The translations under genes were made by a program, and so were the position numbers. The notes below the pieces were generated by a model, which saw only the letters and a list, made by a program, of their open reading frames with translations, was not told the origin of the DNA and did not search any database. Of a stretch of DNA of 64,000 bases, positions 52,205 through 61,556 are shown piece by piece (positions within the stretch are counted from its first letter, which is position 1; every line of letters begins with the position of its first letter). The DNA lies in NCBI RefSeq assembly GCF_048892425.1, contig NZ_JBLZHU010000007.1, positions 62,001-126,000 on the forward strand, in the 5' to 3' direction. The stretch comes from Pacificispira sp002696645. GTDB taxonomy: Bacteria; Pseudomonadota; Alphaproteobacteria; UBA8366; Aestuariispiraceae.

Positions 52205-52639
52205 ATGAGCAGTTGGACCGAAACATTCCGTGGTGCCGTTCTGGCATCTGAGTATGACCCGGAATCATCGATGAATTCGCGTCTGTATATCGAACGGTTC
52301 GATCAGGCGACATGGTTCCTGTTGCATGGGATCGGGGTCTCTCCGCGTTCAATCAAGAAAGCAGGCCGACGTATCGCCGTTGTGCGTCAGAACTTTCAGT
52401 ATATCCGGGAACTGCGCGGGGGGGAGTTGGTCCGCGTCGAAAGCGGTTTTATTGCTGTGGGTCGCAAACATTTGCGGCTGTTGCATCGCATGTTCGATGT
52501 GGAATCAGGCGCTCTGATCGCAACCTCTGACGTAACCGCGGTTCAAGCCAGCCTGGAAACCGGTACCACCGTTACCCTGCCGGAGGATCAGGCGAAAAGC
52601 GCAGAGGCATTGACCATTACGGATGCCAAAATAGACTGA
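52205..52639 (+). CDS. Hotdog-fold acyl-CoA thioesterase-like protein
   Basis: A 144-residue protein resembling the 4HBT-type thioesterase family: a central helix region ERFDQATWFLLHGIGVSP followed by beta strands RIAVVRQNFQYIRELRGGELVRVESGF and KHLRLLHRMFDVESGALIATSDV, the usual order of the hotdog fold. The typical catalytic Asp/Glu near the helix start is not certain, so hydrolase activity is inferred. A strong GGAGGA lies eight bases before the ATG. It sits between two histidine kinase genes without evident link. Confidence 0.7.
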   Translation: MSSWTETFRGAVLASEYDPESSMNSRLYIERFDQATWFLLHGIGVSPRSIKKAGRRIAVVRQNFQYIRELRGGELVRVESGFIAVGRKHLRLLHRMFDVESGALIATSDVTAVQASLETGTTVTLPEDQAKSAEALTITDAKID

Positions 52640-52654
52640 CAGAAACATCTTGTT

Positions 52655-54448
52655 TCAGGCTGATGCAGCGACGCATTCCGGGGGAAGGAATACTGTGACG
52701 ATGGTGCCTTGCCCCGGCGTCGACTGAATCGTGAGCGTTCCTCCATGCTGTTCTACCAGCATTTTCGACAGCGGCAGGCCAAGCCCGGCCCCCTCATAGT
52801 CCCGCGCAAGATGGGTCGATATCTGTCCAAACGGGCTTAACGCCAGGGGTATCTGTTCTTCTGATAGGCCAATTCCCGTGTCACGGATCACAATTTCCAC
52901 ACCGCCCGCAGGACCTGTATGCGCGTCAATAACAACAGATCCGCCTGATGGTGTGAATTTAACGGCATTCGTCACAAGATGTGAAATGATCTGGCGAAAC
53001 TTCACCTCATCCACCCAAAGATCAGGCAGGTCCTCCGCCAGAGATAAAGAAACATTGATCTGCCCGTCGCCTGCCATCGATCGAACTTTTTCAACTGCCA
53101 TGGTCAAGATTACGGTGATATCCACAACAGAACGCGCAACGTCATCGCCTCGTCTGTCGACACGCGAAAAGGCAATGATATCATTCACCATTTCCAGCAA
53201 ACGCTGGCCGCCATCATGAATGTAACGACCATATTCGACGTATTCGGGCGAATTGATGGGTCCTTGAGTCTGATCCCGGATCATCCCGGAAAATCCGATC
53301 ACCGTGTTTAGCGGGGTGCGCAATTCATGCGTGACCCGGGTCAGAAAATCTGATTTCGCTTCAACAGCTTCCTCCGCGGCACGCAAGGCCCTGACCTCGG
53401 CCTGCCGCGCCTTGTTTAAGGCAATGCTCATTTCATTAAACCGTTTGGTAAGCGCCCTTACTTCCACCGGAACAATGCCGCCTGGAACATAAACAGAAAC
53501 ATCGGCGTCGCCATCCGCAACGCGATCCGCAGCCTTTGAAACAGCTTTAATCGGGCCGGCGATAAAGCCACCAATGGCAAACCCCAGTAAAGTGGATAAA
53601 CCAACACCAAAGGCGACGATGAAATAGGCCGACTTTTGCACTTCATCGGCCTTGGCCTGCAATTCACGATACGGCTGAGGTATCATCACCCCCCATCCCG
53701 TAGCGGGAACGGTTGTGAAACCCGCAATCATATCCTCCTTTGCGGCGGGTGAGAAAAACTTGGAGACCCCGGTTTCCCCTTTGATCATTCGAGCAACTGG
53801 GTCGACGGCAGACAGGTCTTTCAAGTCCCTTTCCCAATCCGCACGGGGATGACCTACGACACGACCGATGGCATCGACAATAGCCGCATGCCCTCCCTCG
53901 CCGAACGCCACAGCACGCTGGGTTGTTCGCAAGAATTCCGTGCTCAACTCCCCCAGCGCCAGCGTATTAGGTTCTATCTTCTTCAACAGATAAATTGCCG
54001 GCTTGCCGGATGGATTCAGCATCACATTGGTGAAAACCAGTTTGCCAAGACCATATTCCGCCACTTCAATGAACCGATCCAAAGGCGGTAGAACAATACT
54101 TTCCATGCTGTAAGTGGCCGATGGCGTAACGGAAACCACGCGCTTCGTGTCAGTTTCGATCAAGCAGATATGCCGAAAACTGAGCGATGCCAACAATGTT
54201 CCCAAATGTTGGGACCCGCGCAATTCCGGATCAGTTTCAACGACATGGGAAAACACCGCCGACACATCCTGGGCGTACCGCTCCAGGGCAAGACTGAGAT
54301 TCCGGGCGAGCAACAGGTGCCTGTCCCTAACTTCCTCAATCTCCCGGTCCAATGCCGCTGAACGCACCCAAACGGCCCAGACCGATAAGGGAACAATCGA
54401 CGCAACCATGAAGGCCAAGGCCAGGATCACTCTGAGACCCAGTTTCAC
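52655..54448 (-). CDS. dCache/HAMP sensor histidine kinase, orphan
   Basis: A 597-residue membrane kinase: TM1 (about 7-29), a periplasmic double-Cache-type domain (about 35-270; RHICLIETDTKRVVSVTPS, GHAAIVDAIGRVVGHP), TM2 (about 278-300), HAMP (300-355; GPIKAVSKAADRVADGD), HisKA with His374 in RVTHELRTPLNTVIGFSGM, and HATPase with IRDTGIGLSEEQ and GAGLGLPLSKML. dCache domains commonly sense amino acids or carboxylates. The GTG start has AAGGGAG upstream. No receiver domain is fused or adjacent. Confidence 0.9.
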   Translation of the reverse strand: MKLGLRVILALAFMVASIVPLSVWAVWVRSAALDREIEEVRDRHLLLARNLSLALERYAQDVSAVFSHVVETDPELRGSQHLGTLLASLSFRHICLIETDTKRVVSVTPSATYSMESIVLPPLDRFIEVAEYGLGKLVFTNVMLNPSGKPAIYLLKKIEPNTLALGELSTEFLRTTQRAVAFGEGGHAAIVDAIGRVVGHPRADWERDLKDLSAVDPVARMIKGETGVSKFFSPAAKEDMIAGFTTVPATGWGVMIPQPYRELQAKADEVQKSAYFIVAFGVGLSTLLGFAIGGFIAGPIKAVSKAADRVADGDADVSVYVPGGIVPVEVRALTKRFNEMSIALNKARQAEVRALRAAEEAVEAKSDFLTRVTHELRTPLNTVIGFSGMIRDQTQGPINSPEYVEYGRYIHDGGQRLLEMVNDIIAFSRVDRRGDDVARSVVDITVILTMAVEKVRSMAGDGQINVSLSLAEDLPDLWVDEVKFRQIISHLVTNAVKFTPSGGSVVIDAHTGPAGGVEIVIRDTGIGLSEEQIPLALSPFGQISTHLARDYEGAGLGLPLSKMLVEQHGGTLTIQSTPGQGTIVTVFLPPECVAASA

Positions 54449-54487
54449 ATATGCTCCCTTATCGCATCTGGTATCTGCGTACCATTG

Positions 54488-55417
54488 CTATGACGTCTTG
54501 TCGTCGCTGTTGGCTTTACTTGTTTTTTCCGCCGGGGCGCTGGTTTTCGGAGTTGATTTGGACGCGGCGCCCTTTGCCGTTGTGTCGGGCTTACTCGCCG
54601 GGGTGTCGCTGGCATTCTGATTCTGGTCGGACTTAGAGTTCGGTTTGGTTACTGCATCATCAGAACTGGACTGGCGACCCCGCATCGCCAAATACGCGAC
54701 CCCGACCAAAGACAATGCCACCAGAATTGACAGCCAGAACCGTTGCCGCGCCAGGGCATCGCGCTCCATTTGAACCTGGGCCAGCATGTCATCGCTGGAT
54801 TTCTGGTCCGCCTGCGCCGTCTCCAGCGCCGCCGTGGCTTCCGCGGCCTTTGCCTCCAGTGCTTTGTTTGATTGGGTCAAGGCTTCGACATCTGCCTTCA
54901 AATCTGAAACAGCCTGGGCATTGGACTTTCCGACATCGACCTGGGCGGTCAGATCCTCAATCACCGTACGTGACTCCGCTAAATCCTTTTGCGCTGTGTC
55001 TAACGTGCCCGACGCTGCGATCAGATTATTCTGCAATTCATCAATCAGGGCAGCATTCTGTTTCCCTTCGGCTTTCGCCGCCTTCAGTTCATTCTGTGAC
55101 GCTTCCACTTGCGCCTGTAATAACTGAATTTGCTCTGATTTCTCTTGTAACTGCTTGGCCATTGCGCCGATGGTCTCATTCAAACCACTCATCTGCTCGC
55201 CAAGTTTGTTGAGAATAGGAAGTCCCCCGGGGGGAGCGGTCTCAACAGAAGGCAGCGTTGAGCCGGTTTCCCCGACTTCAGCCGTCCCATTTGTCTGAGA
55301 CCATGCCATCGAAATGGGCGCCGCAACCAGACCCAGCGCCACCAGGGGGCCCACACATATGTGCTTAATTCCGCCCTGATACCGCAGGCCATCCGTGATC
55401 TTGCTGTAAAATGACAT
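54488..55417 (-). CDS. Exported coiled-coil protein with C-terminal membrane helix
   Basis: A 309-residue protein of unknown function. An N-terminal hydrophobic segment (about 20-42, ending near SMAWSQ) looks like a signal peptide or anchor. Residues about 75-220 form a long coiled coil rich in Ala, Glu, Gln and Lys. One transmembrane helix (about 229-246, FWLSILVALSLVGVAYLAM) follows, and the last 60 residues are a disordered Ser/Lys/Asp-rich tail. The layout would tie the periplasm to the cytoplasm. It is the gene directly upstream of the dCache kinase on the same strand (39-base gap), so it may work with that kinase. Confidence 0.65.
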   Translation of the reverse strand: MSFYSKITDGLRYQGGIKHICVGPLVALGLVAAPISMAWSQTNGTAEVGETGSTLPSVETAPPGGLPILNKLGEQMSGLNETIGAMAKQLQEKSEQIQLLQAQVEASQNELKAAKAEGKQNAALIDELQNNLIAASGTLDTAQKDLAESRTVIEDLTAQVDVGKSNAQAVSDLKADVEALTQSNKALEAKAAEATAALETAQADQKSSDDMLAQVQMERDALARQRFWLSILVALSLVGVAYLAMRGRQSSSDDAVTKPNSKSDQNQNASDTPASKPDTTAKGAASKSTPKTSAPAEKTSKANSDDKTS

Positions 55418-55604
55418 CACCAGAGTCCCCCTAAAATATAAGTTGTTCGCAGTCTAACCTGTTAAAGCGGCGGGGTCACCTATCGCGTGGGGACGATGCC
55501 AGGTAAGAGCAGAAACCGCTCAAATTAGTTCTCTTTCAGGGGCACATAGATTAGGCTGATGCAACAGCAATCACTGTCTTTTGTTCTGAAAGGGTTCGCC
55601 AACA

Positions 55605-56408
55605 ATGCGCTTTACCTCCTTGGCTTCTTCGCCCCAATCAAGCTGCTCCCTACCAAGTGTTTTCCTATTCTGCGGCCCATTTCTGGTGATTGGCTTATTG
55701 GTTTTGTCATCGGCGTCTACGGCTCAGGCAACCGGCCTTTTGGACAGTGCGAAATCATTGCTGAATCTGAATTCCTCTCAGTCCACTGCGCCCGACGTAT
55801 CCGGGCTCAGCAGTGCCGACATCACCAAGGGGCTGAAAGAAGCTCTGCGCATCGGCAGCGAGCGGGTCGTCGATACGCTGGGGGTAAAAGACGGGTTCAA
55901 CACCGACCCTGTCGTGCATATCCCCCTGCCGGATCAGCTAAAGACAGTACAATCCATGTTGTCCAAGGTTGGCCTGGGCAGTCTGGGTGAGGAAGTTGAG
56001 TTAAAGATGAACCGCGCCGCAGAAAGCGCGATGGAAGACAGTGGCGAGATTGTCATCAACGCTATTCAAGCCATGAGTGTGGACGATGCCAAAGGCATTC
56101 TACAGGGTCCCGATGACGCCGCGACACAATATCTGGCACGCGTGTCAGGCGACGACATCAAGGCGAAAATCCGCCCCATCGTCGACCAGGCGCTGACAGA
56201 GGTTGGCGCGGTAGAGGCTCTGGATAAAATGATGGCCAGCTACAAGAAAATGCCCTTTGTTCCAGATGTGAAGGGTGATCTGACAACCCACGCAACCGAA
56301 AAAGCCTATGAAGGGTTGTTTCATTATGTTGCGCAGGAAGAAGCCGCCATTCGCGAAAATCCGGCAAAACGAACCACAGAACTGCTGCAAAAGGTGTTTT
56401 CGAAATAG
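55605..56408 (+). CDS. DUF4197 family exported protein
   Basis: A 267-residue secreted or periplasmic protein of the DUF4197 family. A signal peptide ends near AQATG; the mature part is helical with the conserved KGLKEALRIGSERVVDTLG, VHIPLPDQLKTVQSML and VDDAKGILQGPDDAATQYL blocks. No enzyme motif is known in this family. The start has AAAGGG about ten bases upstream. A 14-base perfect palindrome lies 30 bases after the stop, between this gene and the convergent flavin reductase gene. Confidence 0.85.
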   Translation: MRFTSLASSPQSSCSLPSVFLFCGPFLVIGLLVLSSASTAQATGLLDSAKSLLNLNSSQSTAPDVSGLSSADITKGLKEALRIGSERVVDTLGVKDGFNTDPVVHIPLPDQLKTVQSMLSKVGLGSLGEEVELKMNRAAESAMEDSGEIVINAIQAMSVDDAKGILQGPDDAATQYLARVSGDDIKAKIRPIVDQALTEVGAVEALDKMMASYKKMPFVPDVKGDLTTHATEKAYEGLFHYVAQEEAAIRENPAKRTTELLQKVFSK

Positions 56409-56437
56409 CGCATCAGGCTCTTGGCGGATGCTACAGC

Positions 56438-56451
56438 ATGCTGCGCAGCAT
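56438..56451. repeat. 14-base perfect palindrome
   Basis: ATGCTGCGCAGCAT is its own reverse complement. It lies between the convergent DUF4197 and flavin reductase genes. There is no T run beside it, so a terminator role is uncertain. Confidence 0.4.
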
Positions 56452-56455
56452 TACT

Positions 56456-57079
56456 CTAAAGTGGCCAGCTTGGCCGATCCATGGAAAAAGTTTCTGTGAT
56501 CCGCGCATAGTCGCGATAGCCTAACCGCGCAATGGGATCGACTCTTCTGATATCGACAATGCCGTCCACCAGAACAGCGTCGTCGATATGAATGCCTATC
56601 ACCTCCCCAAAGATAATGGTGTTGGACCCATTTTCCTGGGTCGAAGGAAGGTCGACGACTTTCACCAATTTGCATTCCAGCTGAATTGGACTTTCCCGAA
56701 CGCGTGGCGGCGCCACCAGAAGGGACGGCACCGGGGTCAGGCCGGCCAGTTCAAATTCATCAACCCCGTGCGGTGCAGAAACCGCCGATATGTTTACCGC
56801 CTCCCGCAAGGGCCAGGTCGCAATATTGTGAACGAACTCACCTGTCTCCAGAATATTTCTGACGGAATCCTTTGGGCCGTCATGCTGAGTATGGGGACCC
56901 GTAGACGAGAACATGACCTGTGGCGGGAAGTATGAAACACCATTAAAGAAAGAATACGGTGCCAGATTGACGTTACCGTCCTTATCCATACTGGAAATCC
57001 AGCCTATTGGACGCGGGACAATCAGACCATTGAAAGGGTTATGCGGCAGGCCGTGCGGTTCGCTGGCTTTGTAAAACAT
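56456..57079 (-). CDS. Flavin reductase-like (DIM6/NTAB family) protein
   Basis: A 207-residue FMN-binding protein of the flavin reductase family. Conserved blocks are NGLIVPRPIGWISSMDKDGNVNLAPYSFFNGVSYFPP and FVHNIATWPLREAVNISA, typical of this split-barrel fold. Such proteins reduce FMN for a monooxygenase or act alone on unknown substrates. ATG 57079 with AAGGAG close upstream is preferred; the frame is open 29 codons further. It follows a possible FlaF-like gene on the same strand by 44 bases. Confidence 0.87.
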   Translation of the reverse strand: MFYKASEPHGLPHNPFNGLIVPRPIGWISSMDKDGNVNLAPYSFFNGVSYFPPQVMFSSTGPHTQHDGPKDSVRNILETGEFVHNIATWPLREAVNISAVSAPHGVDEFELAGLTPVPSLLVAPPRVRESPIQLECKLVKVVDLPSTQENGSNTIIFGEVIGIHIDDAVLVDGIVDIRRVDPIARLGYRDYARITETFSMDRPSWPL

Positions 57080-57123
57080 ACCACTCCTTATGGAAGGAAA
57101 ACGGATCCTGAAACGCGCCCTGC

Positions 57124-57531
57124 CTAAAGGTCCGGATTGTTTCGCATTGCCAGGATCTGATCGCACATATTCAGGTTCAGCTTGATCATCTTATCCAGCA
57201 ATTCGGGTTCCCGCGCACCGCCATCGGCCATCGCAACTGTGACCTTCGTCATAAAATCGCTGATTTTCGACAATAATCCGGCCGTTTCAGTGGTCACATC
57301 TTCTGAAAAATGGCGGGGCAGAAAGTTGGAGATAAACCGCCACAGGAAGAGATTGGTTTCCAGAATGCTTTGCCAGGCCTCCCCGGAAACATTGTTCAGT
57401 TTCGCGGCCTCAATCTGTTCCGCCATGTCCAGGAACGGAAGCGCCATATCATCGATCAGCTCTTCACGAGACCGCCCCTCCAACATCGCTGAATCAATTC
57501 GAATACCCGCATTGCTGTTTGACTCGCCCAT
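57124..57531 (-). CDS. Possible FlaF-like regulator
   Basis: A 135-residue helical protein. The segment EAWQSILETNLFLWRFISNFLP, followed by LLSKISDFMTKVTVAM and LLDKMIKLNLNMCDQIL, loosely follows the helix pattern of FlaF, a flagellin synthesis regulator of alphaproteobacteria, but I could not confirm the family and no flagellar gene is nearby. The frame is open to 57603; ATG 57531 has an AGGGGGCT run upstream and starts MGESNSNAG. Treat as an uncharacterised helical protein. Confidence 0.4.
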   Translation of the reverse strand: MGESNSNAGIRIDSAMLEGRSREELIDDMALPFLDMAEQIEAAKLNNVSGEAWQSILETNLFLWRFISNFLPRHFSEDVTTETAGLLSKISDFMTKVTVAMADGGAREPELLDKMIKLNLNMCDQILAMRNNPDL

Positions 57532-58006
57532 ACTCAGCCCCCTGTGCGTCGCAAATTTCTTCCCAGTATAGATTCCGGGCGCGCTCAATTCCAGATCGCG
57601 CATGGATAATGTCGCATAATGCGGTCGGTTGCGTCTATTTAAATAGTAACCTGCACATTAAACGTGTATGCGTTTCTGTGCATTTATCCGTCTATACCAA
57701 AGTGTTAATGTGGCCTGAGAATTCCAAAAGCGACCAATGCTGCAATTTTTTGGACATTCAACACTAGTTGTGTGAGTATGGGATTAAGGATGGGTAAGAA
57801 ATCCAACAATAAACACCGCTGATGATTAAAAAAATGTGCACCGCAAGATTTCGGTTTGCAAAACGTCATCAGATTTGGAATATTTTCTTACCTAACCAGA
57901 ATAGAGCTGCGATAGCAGCCGTTTGGGAGCATTAAAAAGGGCCTGAGCAAGCTGCTTGACCAGTTATGAAACTGGCAACAACCGAAAGAATAGGGGACAA
58001 TACCAC
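57532..58006. other. Long regulatory region upstream of aapJ
   Basis: A 475-base AT-rich gap with no supported gene. It should contain the aap operon promoter and the leftward promoter of the FlaF-like gene. A plausible sigma70 pair is TTGCAA (57856-57861) and AATATT (57879-57884) with a 17-base spacer. A small hairpin GCTGC-gata-GCAGC lies at 57906-57919. I saw no sigma54 (GG-N10-GC type) site by eye. A long leader of over 100 bases before aapJ leaves room for post-transcriptional control. Confidence 0.4.
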
Positions 58007-59023
58007 ATGAAACTCAAATCAATCCTGGTCGCAGGCGCGGCTTTGGCAATGACGGCTACCGTCGCCAATGCAGCCACGCTTGAAGACGTTAAAGCAAGTG
58101 GCGAACTGAATTGCATCGTCACCACCGGCCTCGTCGGCTTTGCATACACGGATGCCAACGGACGCTGGAACGGCTTTGACGTCGATTTCTGTCGTGCCAC
58201 TGCGGCAGCCGTGCTGGGCGATGGCGAGAAAGTGAAATTCGTCCCGACCACGGGTAAAACCCGCTTTACCGCCCTGAACTCTGGCGAAGGCGACATCCTG
58301 TATCGGAACACAACGGTCACGATGAGCCGTGACGCCGACCTGAAGCTCACCTTCCTGGGCGTCAACTACTATGACGGTCAGGGTTTCATGGTGAACAAGG
58401 CTTTGGGTGTTACCTCTGCGAAAGAACTCAATGGCGCATCGGTCTGCATCCAGACCGGGACGACAACGGAATTGAACCTGGCCGATTACTTCCGTGCTCA
58501 GGGCATGTCCTATGAGCCGGTTCCGATCGAAACCAACGAAGAAGCCCGGACCAACTATCTGAGCGGTCGTTGCGATGTGTACACCACGGATGCGTCCGGT
58601 CTTGCGGCAACCCGTGCGACCTTTGAAGCACCCAAGGATCATATCCTGCTGCCAGAAATCATCTCCAAAGAGCCTTTGGGCCCGGCCGTGCGCCAGGGTG
58701 ATGATGCCTGGGCGGACACGACCCGTTGGGTTCTGAACGCACTGATCGAAGCCGAAGAATATGGCATCACCGCAGCAAATGCTGATGAAATGGCCGCCAA
58801 TCCGCCAAACCCAAGCGTTGCCCGTATCCTGGGCGCCGAAGGTAACTACGGCGAAATGATTGGTCTCGACAATCAATGGGCCCTGCGCGCGATCAAAGCC
58901 GTGGGTAACTATGGTGAGATCTTCGACCGCAACATCGGTCCGAACACTGAAATCGGTCTGGAGCGTGGGTTGAACGCTCTCTGGAGCCAAGGCGGCATTC
59001 TTTACGCACCGCCAATCCGCTAA
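58007..59023 (+). CDS. aapJ: General L-amino acid ABC transporter, periplasmic binding protein
   Basis: The binding protein of the broad-specificity amino acid importer Aap. The 338-residue precursor has a signal peptide (cleavage near ANAAT) and closely follows rhizobial AapJ in DVDFCRATAAAVLGD, NTTVTMSRDADL, YYDGQGFMVNKALGV, CIQTGTTTELNLADYFR, RCDVYTTDASGL, PEIISKEPLGPAVRQGDD and the C-terminal GGILYAPPIR. ATG 58007 has AGGGGA about ten bases upstream. A strong hairpin between it and aapQ probably makes it the most abundant product of the operon. Confidence 0.95.
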   Translation: MKLKSILVAGAALAMTATVANAATLEDVKASGELNCIVTTGLVGFAYTDANGRWNGFDVDFCRATAAAVLGDGEKVKFVPTTGKTRFTALNSGEGDILYRNTTVTMSRDADLKLTFLGVNYYDGQGFMVNKALGVTSAKELNGASVCIQTGTTTELNLADYFRAQGMSYEPVPIETNEEARTNYLSGRCDVYTTDASGLAATRATFEAPKDHILLPEIISKEPLGPAVRQGDDAWADTTRWVLNALIEAEEYGITAANADEMAANPPNPSVARILGAEGNYGEMIGLDNQWALRAIKAVGNYGEIFDRNIGPNTEIGLERGLNALWSQGGILYAPPIR

Positions 59024-59038
59024 AGACTGAATGAGTAT

Positions 59039-59068
59039 CCGAGGCGGTTCCGAAAGGTGCCGCCTCGG
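59039..59068 (+). terminator. Attenuating hairpin between aapJ and aapQ
   Basis: CCGAGGCGG and CCGCCTCGG form a perfect nine-base-pair stem around a 12-base loop, followed by TTCTTTC. It begins 15 bases after the aapJ stop. Such structures between binding-protein and permease genes usually stabilise the upstream mRNA or stop part of the transcripts, giving excess binding protein. Confidence 0.8.
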
Positions 59069-59208
59069 TTCTTTCAGCCCTATGTTCCTTTACAAGCTTG
59101 GCTCCCGTTTTGTGCTGACCGGCAATAGGTCATCGTAACCGGACGGTATTTGCCATTCACACCCTTTGACGAGGCCCCAGTTACGGCAAACCTCGAGGGA
59201 GACTCTTG

Positions 59209-60408
59209 ATGTCTGTAGCATCTGACACTGATTCCACACCGCAGCGTGGCGGAATAATGCGATTGTGGTACGATAGCGAAGCACGACAAGTCATCATTCA
59301 GATCTTCACGATCGCCGTTCTTTTCGCACTGGTCTTTTACCTTATTCGCAATGCCATCATTAATCTGGACGCGATTGGTAAAACGCTGGGCTTCGAGTTC
59401 CTTCTCCAGCCCGCCAATTACGACATCAATCAATCTTTTCTGGAATATGACTCGCGCAGTACGAACCTGAAAGCTGCTGTCGTCGGCTTGCTGAACACAT
59501 TCCTTGTCGCCGGGTTGGGTATCCTCATCGCAACGGTTGTCGGCTTCATTATGGGTGTTCTGCGATTGAGCAAGAACTTCCTGATGAACCGTCTGGTCTA
59601 TTGCTATGTCGAAGCATTGCGCAATGTTCCGGTTCTGCTGTGGATCCTGTTGATGCACGGCTTTATCGTGATCAATATGCCTGGTCCTAGGCAGGCGCTT
59701 GGTCTGGGCGAGTCCTTCTTCTTCTCAAATCGTGGCATCAATATGCCAAGCCCGGTTCCACATCCGCTGTTCTGGGCGACGGCAATTACCTTTATTCTGG
59801 GAATAATTGGCGCGATTATCTTCAAGCGTTATGCCAAAAAAATACAGGATGAAACGGGTAAGATTTTACCAGTCCTGTATGTTTCCCTGGGTCTGATCGT
59901 TGTGCTGCCCGTGATCGTTTACTTTATCACCGGTGCACCCCTGGACTGGGACACGCCTGTTATGAAGGGGTTCAACTTCCAGGGCGGCTATGTCGTCAAA
60001 CCGGAACTGATTGCCCTGACATTGGCTTTGGCGCTTTATACCTCCGCCTTTATCGCGGAAACGGTTCGGGCCGGCATTCTGGCCGTGAATTATGGTCAGA
60101 CGGAAGCTGCGGGCGCCTTGGGACTTCGCAATAACCGGACCCTGCAACTGGTGGTCATTCCCCAAGCAATGCGCGTTATTGTTCCGCCTTTGACCAGCCA
60201 ATATCTGAACCTGACCAAGAACTCATCCCTGGCCATTGCCATTGGATATATGGACATCACAGCCACGCTGGGGGGCATCACATTGAACCAGACCGGGCGG
60301 GAAATGGAATGCATGGTCCTGGTCATGGCGATCTATCTGTGCATCTCGCTGGCGGTGTCAGGCTTTATGAACTGGTATAACAACCGAATTAAACTGATAG
60401 AGCGATAG
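59209..60408 (+). CDS. aapQ: General L-amino acid ABC transporter permease AapQ
   Basis: First inner-membrane permease of the Aap importer. The 399-residue protein has many helices and the EAA loop EAAGALGLRNNRTLQLVVIPQAMR that contacts AapP. The segment NTFLVAGLGILIATVVGF starts the permease core. ATG 59209 is preceded by a TTG and has GAGGGAGA upstream. It follows aapJ after the hairpin and precedes aapM by nine bases. Confidence 0.93.
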   Translation: MSVASDTDSTPQRGGIMRLWYDSEARQVIIQIFTIAVLFALVFYLIRNAIINLDAIGKTLGFEFLLQPANYDINQSFLEYDSRSTNLKAAVVGLLNTFLVAGLGILIATVVGFIMGVLRLSKNFLMNRLVYCYVEALRNVPVLLWILLMHGFIVINMPGPRQALGLGESFFFSNRGINMPSPVPHPLFWATAITFILGIIGAIIFKRYAKKIQDETGKILPVLYVSLGLIVVLPVIVYFITGAPLDWDTPVMKGFNFQGGYVVKPELIALTLALALYTSAFIAETVRAGILAVNYGQTEAAGALGLRNNRTLQLVVIPQAMRVIVPPLTSQYLNLTKNSSLAIAIGYMDITATLGGITLNQTGREMECMVLVMAIYLCISLAVSGFMNWYNNRIKLIER

Positions 60409-60417
60409 GAGGCTGAG

Positions 60418-61533
60418 ATGAGCGACGCAAAAAGCTACGAGCCAGGTCAACATCCCAGCCTTGCGCCCCCGAAGAACCTTGTCGGCTGGCAACGCTGGAT
60501 TTGGGATAACCTGTTTGGAACCGTCACCAATACGGTACTGACCCTGCTGTCAGTATACCTGCTGTATCTGATCGTGCCGGGCATACTGGACTATTTCATT
60601 TTCGATGCCGTTGTTAACGCCAGTTCACGGGCAGAATGCGCAGAACTCGGAAAAGGGGCCTGCTGGGCCTTTATCGGGGACCGGTTCCAGGTTTTCATCT
60701 ATGGGTTCTATCCAAATGAATTGCGCTGGCGCCCCAATCTGACTTTTGTCCTGTTGTTCGTTGCCTTGGCGCCGGTGCTGTATGACAACATCCCGTTCCG
60801 TAAATATGGCCTGATGTTCTCTCTCGCCTTCCCAATCATCGCGGGGGTTCTGATGGTGGGTGGCGTGTTTGGCCTGGAACCTGTTGACACCCGGTTGTTT
60901 GGCGGCGTGTTGCTGACGATCGTGATCGGCGTCACCGGCATTACCTTCTCGCTTCCATTGGGCATCCTTCTCGCTCTGGGTCGGTATTCCAACCTGCCCG
61001 CGATCAAGATCGTCTGTACCGTCTTTATCGAATTCATCCGGGGGGTTCCCCTGATTACCTTGCTGTTTGTCGCTTCGACGATGTTGAGCTATTTCCTGCC
61101 GCCGGGGACGACCTTTGATCTTCTGCTGCGGGTTCTGATCATGGTGACCCTGTTTGCCTCTGCCTATATGGCGGAAGTTATCCGGGGGGGGCTGCAATCC
61201 CTGCCCAAGGGCCAGTTCGAAGCCGCCGACGCCATGGGTCTGAAATATTGGCAGACGATGCGACTGATCGTTCTGCCGCAAGCCTTAAAGATATCAATTC
61301 CAGGTATCGTGAACACCTTTATCGGCCTGTACAAAGATACGACATTGGTGATCGTGATCGGGATGCTGGACGTTCTTGGCGTTGCAAAATCCGCGGTGTC
61401 TGACCCGGTCTGGAATGGGCTTTCCGTAGAAATCTACGTTTTCGTGGCAGGATTCTTCTTCATCTGCTGCTTTGGTATGTCCAGGTATTCCATGTATCTG
61501 GAGAAAAAACTGCACACAGGCCACAAACGCTAA
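60418..61533 (+). CDS. aapM: General L-amino acid ABC transporter permease AapM
   Basis: Second permease of the Aap importer, 371 residues. Multiple helices, including VFIEFIRGVPLITLLF, and the EAA loop FEAADAMGLKYWQTMRLIVLPQALK mark the type. It forms the translocation channel with AapQ. The start has AGGAGG upstream. The gap to aapQ is nine bases and to aapP 23 bases, so the whole set is one operon. Confidence 0.93.
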   Translation: MSDAKSYEPGQHPSLAPPKNLVGWQRWIWDNLFGTVTNTVLTLLSVYLLYLIVPGILDYFIFDAVVNASSRAECAELGKGACWAFIGDRFQVFIYGFYPNELRWRPNLTFVLLFVALAPVLYDNIPFRKYGLMFSLAFPIIAGVLMVGGVFGLEPVDTRLFGGVLLTIVIGVTGITFSLPLGILLALGRYSNLPAIKIVCTVFIEFIRGVPLITLLFVASTMLSYFLPPGTTFDLLLRVLIMVTLFASAYMAEVIRGGLQSLPKGQFEAADAMGLKYWQTMRLIVLPQALKISIPGIVNTFIGLYKDTTLVIVIGMLDVLGVAKSAVSDPVWNGLSVEIYVFVAGFFFICCFGMSRYSMYLEKKLHTGHKR

Positions 61534-61556
61534 TCGCGCGACGAGAGGATACTGAC

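Noticed and set aside
56438..56451. Palindrome as a bidirectional terminator between DUF4197 and flavin reductase genes
   Set aside because: No T run on either side, so it is listed only as a palindrome.
59080..59658. 192-codon minus-strand open frame over the aapQ start
   Set aside because: Gln/Asp-rich antisense reading of membrane-protein codons; aapQ is certain.
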